From assembly GCA_031552185.1 (NCBI GenBank), contig JAVBMU010000006.1, positions 5,502 to 69,501 on the forward strand: DNA of 64,000 bases. Reading direction: 5' to 3'. The notes under the pieces are model-generated. The model ran no database searches. It worked only from the letters and a program-made list of their open reading frames with translations, and was not told where the DNA came from. Both the position numbers and the translations under genes were made by a program. Position 1 is the first letter of the stretch. Each line of letters opens with the position of its first letter. The stretch is from JAVBMU01 sp031552185. Its GTDB lineage: Bacteria; Actinomycetota; Actinomycetes; Actinomycetales; Cellulomonadaceae. This document shows positions 40,807-48,215 of this stretch, one piece after another.

Positions 40807-40890
40807 GCCGAGGTAGATGCGTGGCGTCGCGGGACCGGCGTGTCGGGCGCGCTACGGCTCTTCCTCGCGCAGCGCGGCTCTACCTCGCGC
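40807..40890 (+). repeat. 84-bp interspersed repeat, copy 2
   Basis: Counterpart of 13924-14007, about 89% identical and ungapped, again directly downstream of a plus-strand gene. GAGGTAGA (40810-40817) and the two CTCT(A/T)CCTCGCGC arms (40858-40870 and 40878-40890, 20 bp apart) are preserved. The rest of the yebC-ruvC gap (40891-41031) is plain GC-rich sequence. Confidence 0.7.
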
Positions 40891-41031
40891 ACGGCGCTGG
40901 GCGCGGGCGGTTCCGGTGCGGAGCCGACCACGACGCCGAGACGACGCCCGCCCGCCGGCTTCCAGCAGCCGAGAGCGCACCCGCGGCGCGGCGGTCGCAT
41001 CGACGGCGGCCCGGCGTGGGACGCTGGACGG

Positions 41032-41592
41032 GTGCGCGTTCTCGGTGTGGATCCCGGTTTGACCCGGTGTGGGGTCGGCGTCGTCGATTCGCTGCCCGGC
41101 CGGCGCGCCGAGTTGGTCGCGACCGGGGTGCTCACCTCCGCGCCGGACCTCACCGTGGATCTGCGGCTGTGCCGCATTGCGGACCGGCTGGATGCCTGGC
41201 TCGATGAGCACGTGCCCGACGTCGTCGCCATCGAACGCGTCTTTGCCCAGCACAACGTCGGCACGGTGATGGGGACCGCCCAGGTCGCCGGCCTCGCGAT
41301 GGTCGCCGCCGCCCGGCGCAACGTTCCGGTGGCCCTGCACACCCCCAGTGAGGTCAAGGCCGCGGTGACCGGCAGCGGCGGCGCCGGCAAGGAGCAGGTG
41401 CAGCGGATGGTCGCCCAGATCCTCGGCCTGGCCGCGGCGCCCAAGCCCGCCGACGCCGCCGACGCCCTCGCCCTGGCGATCTGCCATCTGTGGCGGCCGG
41501 CCGGCGCGCTCCAGGGCGGCGAGCGGCACGAACTCACAGCTGCCCAGCGGGCGTGGGCCGCGGCCGAGCGCGCGGCCCGTCGGCCGAAGTAG
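41032..41592 (+). CDS. ruvC: Holliday junction resolvase RuvC
   Basis: Dimeric endonuclease that cuts Holliday junctions in the RuvABC resolvasome. It begins VRVLGVDPGLTRCGVGVVD, carrying the first catalytic Asp. VVAIERVFAQHNVGTVMGTAQVAG supplies the Glu, and ADAADALALAICHLW the two C-terminal Asp residues. GTG 41032 is chosen because it places the first strand at the N-terminus as in all relatives. 186 residues. No ruvAB-style LexA box was found nearby. A 16-bp tandem array fills the space before ruvA. Confidence 0.93.
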   Translation: MRVLGVDPGLTRCGVGVVDSLPGRRAELVATGVLTSAPDLTVDLRLCRIADRLDAWLDEHVPDVVAIERVFAQHNVGTVMGTAQVAGLAMVAAARRNVPVALHTPSEVKAAVTGSGGAGKEQVQRMVAQILGLAAAPKPADAADALALAICHLWRPAGALQGGERHELTAAQRAWAAAERAARRPK

Positions 41593-41600
41593 CGCCCCGC

Positions 41601-41710
41601 GCAGTCGTCGGGCTGAGCAGTCGTCGGGCTGAGCAGCCCGGGCTGAGCAGTCGTCGGGCTGAGCAGTCGTCGGGCTGAGCAGTCGTCGGGCCGGGCAGCC
41701 GTCGGGCCGG
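41601..41710 (+). repeat. Seven-unit 16-bp tandem array between ruvC and ruvA
   Basis: Units of GCAGTCGTCGGGCTGA start at 41601, 41617, 41633 (shortened to 14 bp), 41647, 41663, 41679 and 41695; the last two end CCGG. Four units are identical. The array lies 8 bp after the ruvC stop and 173 bp before ruvA in the 291-bp gap. There are no unique spacers, so it is not a CRISPR array. It is a likely variable-number locus. Confidence 0.92.
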
Positions 41711-41800
41711 GCCGCCGGCTGGCGGCGCCGAACCCGGAACCGACCACGGGTTCGGCGCGAGTGCGCCGCGCGGCGGCTGGGTCCGGGACCGCCGGCTCGA

Positions 41801-41806
41801 TAGAGT
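41801..41806 (+). promoter_or_regulatory. Candidate -10 box for ruvAB
   Basis: TAGAGT in the context CTCGATAGAGTAGCG lies 78 bp before the ruvA start and beyond the 16-bp array. The -35 region is not convincing. If used, ruvA and ruvB would be transcribed independently of ruvC. Confidence 0.35.
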
Positions 41807-41883
41807 AGCGCTCGTTCGTACACCTGTTCGCCCGCGACCCGGCCGGCCCGGCCGGCGCCGGGCCGAGACGTGGGAGGCCACGC

Positions 41884-42501
41884 GTGTTCGCTTCGCTGAC
41901 CGGGACCGTCGCGCACGTCGGGATCGATCGCGCGGTGCTCGACGTCGGCGGGATCGGCTACCTCCTGCACGCGACGCCCGCGACGCTGGCCGGGCTCCGG
42001 GTGGGGGAGAGCGCCCGGCTCGCGACATCGTTGGTGGTCCGGGAGGACTCGCTGACCCTGTTCGGCTTCGCCGACGACGACGAGCGGGCGGTCTTCGAGG
42101 CGGCGCAGACGGTCAGCGGCGTCGGGCCGCGGCTCGCGCTGGCGATGCTCGCCGTCCACCCGCCGGACGCCCTGCGCCGGGCCGTGGCCGAGGAGGACCT
42201 GGCCGCCCTGATGCGCGTGCCCGGGATCGGGCGCAAGGGCGCGCAGCGAATCGCCCTGGAACTCGGCGGCAAGCTCGGCGCGCCGGCGGGCGCGGCGGCT
42301 GCGGCCGAGGCCGCGCCGGCCGCGGCCGACCATCGGGATCAGGTGGTGCAGGCGCTCGTTGGGCTCGGCTGGAATCTGAAGGCCGCCCAGGACGCCGTCG
42401 CCAAGGTGCTCGCCGAGGCCGGCGCCGAGGCGGTCGCGGCGGCGGAAGTCTCCGCCGCCCTGCGGGCGGCCCTGCGGCTCCTGGGCGGCCGTCGTGGCTG
42501 A
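41884..42501 (+). CDS. ruvA: Holliday junction branch-migration subunit RuvA
   Basis: Tetrameric DNA-binding subunit that grips the junction and recruits the RuvB motor. OB-fold N-terminus (MFASLTGTVAHVGIDRAVLDVGGIGYLLHA), two helix-hairpin-helix motifs (VSGVGPRLALAMLAV and VPGIGRKGAQRIALEL) and, after an Ala-rich flexible linker (about 140-155), domain III contacting RuvB (VVQALVGLGWNLKAAQDAV). 205 residues. GTG start with GGGAGG eight bases upstream. It overlaps ruvB by eight bases. Confidence 0.93.
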   Translation: MFASLTGTVAHVGIDRAVLDVGGIGYLLHATPATLAGLRVGESARLATSLVVREDSLTLFGFADDDERAVFEAAQTVSGVGPRLALAMLAVHPPDALRRAVAEEDLAALMRVPGIGRKGAQRIALELGGKLGAPAGAAAAAEAAPAAADHRDQVVQALVGLGWNLKAAQDAVAKVLAEAGAEAVAAAEVSAALRAALRLLGGRRG

Positions 42502-43600
42502 GGCGGAGCCCGGATTCGACCGGGTCGGGCTGGGTGCCACGGGGCCAGATCGCGTCGGTGCGGCGGCCGGCGCGGAGTTCGCCTCGGAGCGGATCGTGGC
42601 GCCGGGCGCGGACGACCTCGAACGCGCGGCCGAGGCCGCGCTGCGACCGCGGCGGCTGGACGAATTCGTCGGCCAGCACGTGGTCCGCGACCAGCTCTCC
42701 CTCGTCCTGCAGGCGTCGCTGGCCCGCGGCGCGGCGCCCGACCACGTGCTCCTCTCGGGCCCGCCCGGTCTGGGCAAGACGACGCTGGCGATGATCATCG
42801 CGGCGGAACTGGGCACGTCGCTGCGGGTCACCTCCGGCCCGGCGATCCAGCATGCGGGCGACCTGGCCGCCGTGCTGTCGTCGCTGGCCGAGGGCGAAGT
42901 CCTGTTCATCGACGAGATCCACCGCCTGGCCCGCCCGGCTGAGGAACTGCTCTACATGGCGATGGAGGACTTCCGGGTCGACGTGATCGTCGGCAAGGGC
43001 GCCGGGGCGAGCGCGATTCCGCTCAGCCTGCCGCCGTTCACCGCCGTCGGGGCGACCACCCGCGCGGGCCTCCTGCCGGCGCCGTTGCGGGACCGATTCG
43101 GCTTCACCGGGCACCTCGACTACTATGCGGCGGCGGAACTCGAACAGGTCATCGCGCGCTCGGCCGGGCTGCTCGGCGTCGTCGTCGACCCGGACGCCGC
43201 GCGGGAAATCGCGGGCCGTTCGCGCGGGACGCCCCGGATCGCGAACCGGCTGTTGCGCCGGGTCCGAGACTGGGCCCAGGTGCGCGGGGACGGCCGACTG
43301 AACCTGGCCGCCGCGCGGGCGGCGCTCGAGGTGTACGAGGTCGACGCGATCGGGCTCGACCGCCTCGACCGGGCCGTGCTGACGGCCCTGTGCACCCGGT
43401 TCGGCGGCGGCCCCGTCGGACTGACCACGCTGGCCGTCACCGTCGGTGAGGAGGCGGAGACGGTGGAGACCGTGGCCGAGCCGTACCTGGTCCGGGAAGG
43501 CCTGATCGGCCGGACGCCGCGGGGACGGATCGCCACCCCGGCGGCGTGGCAGCATCTCGGTCTGACGCCACCGCGGGAATCGGGCACACTGTTTGCCTGA
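42494..43600 (+). CDS. ruvB: Holliday junction helicase RuvB
   Basis: Hexameric AAA+ motor for branch migration, 368 residues. Walker A is GPPGLGKTTLA, Walker B is LFIDEIHRL, and the family's RPRRLDEFVGQ entry and GATTRAGLLPAPLRDRFG sensor region are present. The C-terminal winged helix (LTTLAVTVGEEAETVETVAEPYLVREGLIGRTPRGR) binds DNA. The first about 45 residues are an unusual Gly/Ala extension before the conserved core. GTG start lies inside the end of ruvA. Confidence 0.94.
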   Translation: MAEAEPGFDRVGLGATGPDRVGAAAGAEFASERIVAPGADDLERAAEAALRPRRLDEFVGQHVVRDQLSLVLQASLARGAAPDHVLLSGPPGLGKTTLAMIIAAELGTSLRVTSGPAIQHAGDLAAVLSSLAEGEVLFIDEIHRLARPAEELLYMAMEDFRVDVIVGKGAGASAIPLSLPPFTAVGATTRAGLLPAPLRDRFGFTGHLDYYAAAELEQVIARSAGLLGVVVDPDAAREIAGRSRGTPRIANRLLRRVRDWAQVRGDGRLNLAAARAALEVYEVDAIGLDRLDRAVLTALCTRFGGGPVGLTTLAVTVGEEAETVETVAEPYLVREGLIGRTPRGRIATPAAWQHLGLTPPRESGTLFA

Positions 43601-43777
43601 CGGACCGGGCCGCGCGGCGTCGGTCCCGGAAGGTTCCGTCCCGCATCCGAACGCGGCTCGGCGGGCATCCGAACGATCGGTCCGCAAAGCCGGCGTGAGG
43701 GCCTAGACTGAGGAACGGTCTGTGCGCGCGGAAACTCCACAACCCCCGCGGTTTCGGTGAACCATGACGCGACCGCC

Positions 43778-43783
43778 TAGACT
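43778..43783 (+). promoter_or_regulatory. Candidate -10 box upstream of yajC
   Basis: TAGACT in GCCTAGACTG lies 41 bp before the yajC ATG. The same ten bases occur 74 bp earlier (TAGACT at 43704-43709), so two promoters in tandem are possible. The 223-bp ruvB-yajC gap has no small gene that I can support. Confidence 0.4.
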
Positions 43784-43823
43784 GCCGCGCAGTTCCCAAC
43801 CAGAACGGACACGTGAGACCGTC

Positions 43824-44312
43824 ATGGAAATCCTCATCATCTTGGCCGTTGCGGTCGCTGGGCTCTACTGGATGTCGAGCCGCCAGCGCAAGCAGCAGCG
43901 CGCCGCGATGGACTTCCGATCCCAGCTCGCCCCGGGCCAGGAAGTGATGACCACTTCCGGGCTCTTCGGGACCATTGTCGAGGTCGACGAGGACGCGGAT
44001 GTCATCACCCTCGAGACCGAACCAGGCGGCAGCACGACCCGCTGGCTGCGGGCGGCCATTGCCAAACTCGTCGAGCCCCCCGCGGTGGACGAGGAGGAGG
44101 CGGAGGAGGCGACCGACGCCGCCGCCGCGGAGGACGCGGTAGCCGACGACGGGCTGATCGAGGCCGAGGTGGATCCGCGCGCCGAGACCCGCAAGGACCT
44201 GCCCGACGACGTCGTCGTCCCGGACGACCTGTCGGGGTTGGACCAGATGGACGCACCGAAGCCGGACGCAGCGCGGGAGCCGCGCGAGGACGGAACCGAC
44301 AGCAGCAAGTGA
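43824..44312 (+). CDS. yajC: Preprotein translocase accessory subunit YajC
   Basis: Single-helix membrane subunit associated with SecDF. It begins MEILIILAVAVAGLYWMSSRQRKQQRAAMDFRSQLAPGQEVMTTSGLFGTIVEV, a classic YajC with one helix and a small soluble fold (to about 90). The last about 70 residues are a strongly acidic tail (EEEAEEATDAAAAEDAVADDG...), longer than in enterobacteria but common in actinomycetes. ATG 43824 is chosen, as the helix then starts at residue 2. 162 residues. First gene of the yajC-secD-secF set. Confidence 0.9.
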   Translation: MEILIILAVAVAGLYWMSSRQRKQQRAAMDFRSQLAPGQEVMTTSGLFGTIVEVDEDADVITLETEPGGSTTRWLRAAIAKLVEPPAVDEEEAEEATDAAAAEDAVADDGLIEAEVDPRAETRKDLPDDVVVPDDLSGLDQMDAPKPDAAREPREDGTDSSK

Positions 44313-44384
44313 CACCCGCACCGGTCGCCCTGAGACCGGCGAACGCCACGCGTCGACGACGCGCGCACGAGAAGAGACGGACCG

Positions 44385-46442
44385 TTGGCCACCAGCACCC
44401 CTCGACGAGCGAGGCCAGTACGCACCCTCGTCGCCCTCGCCATTCTGATCGCCTTGCTCTTCGGGGCACTGATCGCCGGCAATGTGCTCGACGCGAAGTC
44501 GGCGGAGAACACCGACGGCGCGAGCCTCACCCCGGGCCTCGCGCTCGACCTGGAGGGCGGGACCCAGATCATCCTGGCGCCGGTGTCCGCGGACAAGTCC
44601 AAGGTCACGACGTCGAATGTGAACCAGGCGATCGCTGTCATCCGGCAACGCATCGACTCCTCCGGCGTGGCCGAGGCGGAGATCACCAGCCAGGGCTCGG
44701 GCCGCAACGCGAAGATCGTGGTCGGGATCCCCGGTGCGGTGTCGCAGGAGACACTCGACCTGGTTGAGAAGTCGGCCCTGATGCTGTTCCGGCCGCTGCT
44801 CGTCGAGGGCGCGCCGGGCGTGACCCCCGCGGACGAGGCCGGCGATTCGCCGACGACGAGCCCGTCGGACGCGGCAACGCCGACCGACGGCGCCACTGCC
44901 GCGGCGCCCGACGGCGCGCAGGCCACCCCCACCGAAGGCGCCGGCGCGGCGGGCGACGACGCGAAGGCGACCCCGTCCGAGGGTGCGAGCGCCCCGGCCA
45001 CACCGACGGCCAAGCCCACCGATCCGAGCGACCCCGCCTGGATCACCCCGGCGATCCAGAAGCAGTTCGACGACTTGGACTGCACCAAGGACGCCAACCT
45101 GGTCGGGGGCGAGTCGGGCGTGATCGATCAGCCGTTCGTCGCGTGCGACCAAACGGGCCGGTCGAAGTACATTCTCGGCCCGGTCGACGTCAAGGGCGTC
45201 AACATCAAGAACGCGAACTCCGGCAAGCAGCAGGCGGGCAACGTCACCACCCGGGAGTGGGTCGTCAACGTCCGGTTCGACGGGCAGGGCACCAAGGATC
45301 TCGCCCGGATGACGAAGCGGATTACGGCGCTGGAGGAGCCGCGGAACCGGTTCGCGATGGTCCTCGACGGGCTCGTGATCTCCTCGCCGACGACGGAGTC
45401 GATCCCCAACGGGCAGGCGGTCGTGTCCGGGGACTTCACCCGGCAGTCGGCTGCCACGCTGGCGAACCAGCTCAACTTCGGTGCGTTGCCGCTCAGCTTC
45501 GAGACGGAGAGTCGGCAGCAGATCTCCGCGACCCTGGGCTCGGAGCAACTGGAGAAGGGCCTCATCGCCGGCCTGATCGGCATGCTGCTTGTGGTGATCT
45601 ACTCGCTGCTGCAGTACCGGATGCTCGGTTTCGTGACGGTCGCCTCGCTGCTCATCGCGGCGGTGATCACCTACGGCGTGATCGACCTGCTGTCCTGGGT
45701 CCAGGGCTACCGGCTGTCCCTGCCGGGCGTGGCCGGTTTGATCGTGGCCATCGGTATTACGGCGGACTCGTTCATCGTGTATTTCGAGCGGGTCCGGGAT
45801 CAGCTGCGTGACGGACGGCCGCTGGGGGCTGCCGTCGAGCGCGGCTGGGCGCGGGCGCGCCGGACGATCCTCGCCTCCGACACGGTCAACTTCCTGGCTG
45901 CGGTGGTGCTCTACTCGCTGGCGGTCGGCGGGGTGCGCGGCTTCGCGTACACCCTGGGCCTGACGACGCTGGTTGACCTCGTCGTGGTCTTCATGTTCAC
46001 GCATCCGATGCTCCAACTGCTGTCCCGGACGAAGTTCTTCGCCGAGGGGCACCGGGCCTCCGGCCTGGATCCGCGGTTGCTGGGCGTATCGACGACGCGG
46101 TATGTCGGGCGCGGCCGGTTCGAACGGACGCCCGGCGCCGCGCCGACGACCCGGTCGGCCGTCGGGGACGCGCCGGCGGTCGAGGACGCTCCCGTGGTCG
46201 AGGAAGCGCCCGTCGGCGCGGGACCGGCCGGTCCGAGCGTCGCCGAGCGGATGTCGGTCCGGGTCGGCGCCCCGGCGGCCACCGCCGGCGGTAACGGGAC
46301 CGGCGGCAACGGCACGGGCCGTCGGATGACGATCGCCGAGCGCCGCGCGGCGGAGAAGCGCGCGGCCGGCGGCAACCCGCAGGCGTCGGATGAGCCGGCC
46401 GGTGCGGACCGGGTGAGCAGCGAGAACGAGGACGAGCACTGA
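44385..46442 (+). CDS. secD: Protein translocase subunit SecD
   Basis: RND-type membrane protein that, with SecF, uses the proton gradient to complete Sec export. TTG start at 44385. One N-terminal helix (about 11-33), then a large extracytoplasmic domain with LALDLEGGTQIIL and VNQAIAVIRQRIDSSGVAEAEI, and five C-terminal helices including GLIVAIGITADSFIVYFERVRDQL. Oddities: a Thr/Pro/Ala-rich insertion of about 80 residues (about 145-225, TPTDGATAAAPDGAQATPTEG-type) in the external domain, and a long disordered cytoplasmic tail with VEDAP/VEEAP and GGNGT repeats. 685 residues. Shares one base with secF (TGATG). Confidence 0.93.
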   Translation: MATSTPRRARPVRTLVALAILIALLFGALIAGNVLDAKSAENTDGASLTPGLALDLEGGTQIILAPVSADKSKVTTSNVNQAIAVIRQRIDSSGVAEAEITSQGSGRNAKIVVGIPGAVSQETLDLVEKSALMLFRPLLVEGAPGVTPADEAGDSPTTSPSDAATPTDGATAAAPDGAQATPTEGAGAAGDDAKATPSEGASAPATPTAKPTDPSDPAWITPAIQKQFDDLDCTKDANLVGGESGVIDQPFVACDQTGRSKYILGPVDVKGVNIKNANSGKQQAGNVTTREWVVNVRFDGQGTKDLARMTKRITALEEPRNRFAMVLDGLVISSPTTESIPNGQAVVSGDFTRQSAATLANQLNFGALPLSFETESRQQISATLGSEQLEKGLIAGLIGMLLVVIYSLLQYRMLGFVTVASLLIAAVITYGVIDLLSWVQGYRLSLPGVAGLIVAIGITADSFIVYFERVRDQLRDGRPLGAAVERGWARARRTILASDTVNFLAAVVLYSLAVGGVRGFAYTLGLTTLVDLVVVFMFTHPMLQLLSRTKFFAEGHRASGLDPRLLGVSTTRYVGRGRFERTPGAAPTTRSAVGDAPAVEDAPVVEEAPVGAGPAGPSVAERMSVRVGAPAATAGGNGTGGNGTGRRMTIAERRAAEKRAAGGNPQASDEPAGADRVSSENEDEH

Positions 46443-47548
46443 TGGCCATCTCCTTCGCCCAGTGGGGCAACGACCTGTACCTCGGGCGGCGCTCGTACGA
46501 CATCGTCGGCAAGCGGCGGATCTTCTACGGCGTCTCGATCGTGGCCGTGATCCTGACGGCCCTGGTGATGTTCCTGCAGGGCTTCAACCTCGGGATCGAG
46601 TTCCGCGGCGGTTCGGAGTTCACCGTTTCCGGGGTCACGAACACCAGCCAGCAGCTCGCGATCGACGCGGTGCACACGGTCGCGCCGGACGAGGAACCGA
46701 AGGTCTCCAAGCTCGGCACCAACGCGATGCGGATTCAGACCGCCACGCTGACGGCGGACGAGGTCACCGAGGTCCGAGCAGCGCTGGCCGAGGCGTACGA
46801 CGTCGACCCGGCCGACGACGTCGCCGACTCGTTCGTGGGTCCGACCTGGGGCCAGGACGTGTCCCAGAAGGCCTTGCAGGGCCTGATCGTCTTCCTGATC
46901 CTGCTCGCGGTCGTGATGACCGTCTACTTCCTCAACTGGCGCATGGCCGCGGCCGCGATCCTCGCGCTGTTCCACGATCTCATCGTGACGGTCGGGCTCT
47001 ACGCCCTGATCGGCTGGGAGGTCACCCCGGCGACGGTGATTGGCTTCCTGACGATTCTCGGCTACTCGATCTACGACACGGTCGTGGTGTTCGACAAGGT
47101 GCGGGAGAACACCGCCGACGTGTTCGATCAGACCCGCAGCACCTACGCCGAGCGGGCGAATCTCGCCATCAACCAGACCCTGGTCCGCTCCATCAACACG
47201 ACCATGGTCGCCCTCCTGCCGGTCGGCGCGATCCTGTTCATCGGTGCGTTCGTTCTGGGGGCCGGCACGCTGCGGGACATCGCGCTGGCCCTGTTCATCG
47301 GCATGGCCGTCGGGGCATACTCCTCGATCTTCCTGGCCACGCCGCTCGAGGTCACGCTGCGCGAGCAGGAGTCGAAGGTCAAGGAGCACACCGCCAAGGT
47401 GCTGGCCCGGCGCGCCCAGGCGGCCGCCCAGGGCGAGGACGAGGAACACCCCTACGCCAACGCCGGGATCGCGGGCAGCATCCAGTTGCAGCCCGGCGCG
47501 CACCTCGGGGTAAAGGCCCAGCCCAAACGCCGCCGCGGTAGCCGGTGA
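46442..47548 (+). CDS. secF: Protein translocase subunit SecF
   Basis: Partner of SecD in the Sec translocase, 368 residues. The N-terminal helix (about 24-43, IFYGVSIVAVILTALVMFLQGFN) is followed by GIEFRGGSEFTV, the SecF signature. The remaining five helices include RMAAAAILALFHDLIVTVGLYAL and GFLTILGYSIYDTVVVFDKVREN. The C-terminal tail is charged. The stop overlaps apt (GTGA). Confidence 0.94.
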   Translation: MAISFAQWGNDLYLGRRSYDIVGKRRIFYGVSIVAVILTALVMFLQGFNLGIEFRGGSEFTVSGVTNTSQQLAIDAVHTVAPDEEPKVSKLGTNAMRIQTATLTADEVTEVRAALAEAYDVDPADDVADSFVGPTWGQDVSQKALQGLIVFLILLAVVMTVYFLNWRMAAAAILALFHDLIVTVGLYALIGWEVTPATVIGFLTILGYSIYDTVVVFDKVRENTADVFDQTRSTYAERANLAINQTLVRSINTTMVALLPVGAILFIGAFVLGAGTLRDIALALFIGMAVGAYSSIFLATPLEVTLREQESKVKEHTAKVLARRAQAAAQGEDEEHPYANAGIAGSIQLQPGAHLGVKAQPKRRRGSR

Positions 47549-48141
47549 CCACGGAATCCGGCACCGGCCTGCCCGCGCTCGCGCCGGTCGCCCTCGCCGG
47601 GCTCGGCCCCGCGCGGGCGGCGCAGGTGCTCGACCTTATTCGCGCCATTCCGGACTATCCGCTGCCCGGCGTGGTCTTTCGGGACATCACGGGCCTGCTT
47701 GCCGACGCCGGGGCGTACCCGGATGTCGTGGAGGCGTTCGCCCTGGTCGCGGCGGAACTGGGCGGCGTGGATCTGATCGCCGGGGTGGAGGCGCGCGGTT
47801 TTCTGTTCGGCGCCCCGCTGGCGCTGCGACTCGGCGTGGGCTTCGTGCCGATCCGCAAGGCGGGCAAGCTGCCGCCGCCCACCGACGCCGTCGACTACGA
47901 CCTCGAGTACGGCACGGCGACGATGGAGATGCGAGCCGGAATGCTGGACACCGGTGCGCGCGTTCTTCTAGTCGACGATGTCCTCGCCACGGGTGGCACC
48001 GCGGCAGCGGGCGCGCAACTGATCGAGCGGGCGGGCGGATCGCTCGCCGGGGCCGCGTTCCTTCTAGAGTTGGACGGTCTCGGTGGACGGAAACGGTTGG
48101 CGGGCCGCCGGGTCGATACATTGTTGCGCGTCGGGCCGTAA
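47545..48141 (+). CDS. apt: Adenine phosphoribosyltransferase
   Basis: Purine salvage enzyme turning adenine and PRPP into AMP. The PRPP-binding loop VLLVDDVLATGGTAAAG and the adenine-site segments RAIPDYPLPGVVFRDITGLLAD and GVEARGFLFGAPLALRLG are all present. 198 residues with a roughly 20-residue N-terminal extension. GTG overlaps the secF stop. secDF-apt-rel is a typical actinobacterial order and links purine salvage with (p)ppGpp metabolism only by position. Confidence 0.92.
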   Translation: MTTESGTGLPALAPVALAGLGPARAAQVLDLIRAIPDYPLPGVVFRDITGLLADAGAYPDVVEAFALVAAELGGVDLIAGVEARGFLFGAPLALRLGVGFVPIRKAGKLPPPTDAVDYDLEYGTATMEMRAGMLDTGARVLLVDDVLATGGTAAAGAQLIERAGGSLAGAAFLLELDGLGGRKRLAGRRVDTLLRVGP

Positions 48142-48215
48142 GATAGCCGTTCTGACAGGTCGTCGTTTTCGGTAGCGGTGACACATTCGTCGGTGGCTGG
48201 TGAGAGGAGGCGCGC

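Noticed and set aside
41593..41883. SOS (LexA) box upstream of ruvA
   Set aside because: CGTTCGTACACCTGTTCG near 41812 has two direct, not inverted, GTTCG halves and does not fit the actinobacterial CGAAC-N4-GTTCG pattern.
43437..46439. 1,000-residue minus-strand frame opposite yajC-secD
   Set aside because: No domain, no ribosome site; antisense to conserved secD and yajC.
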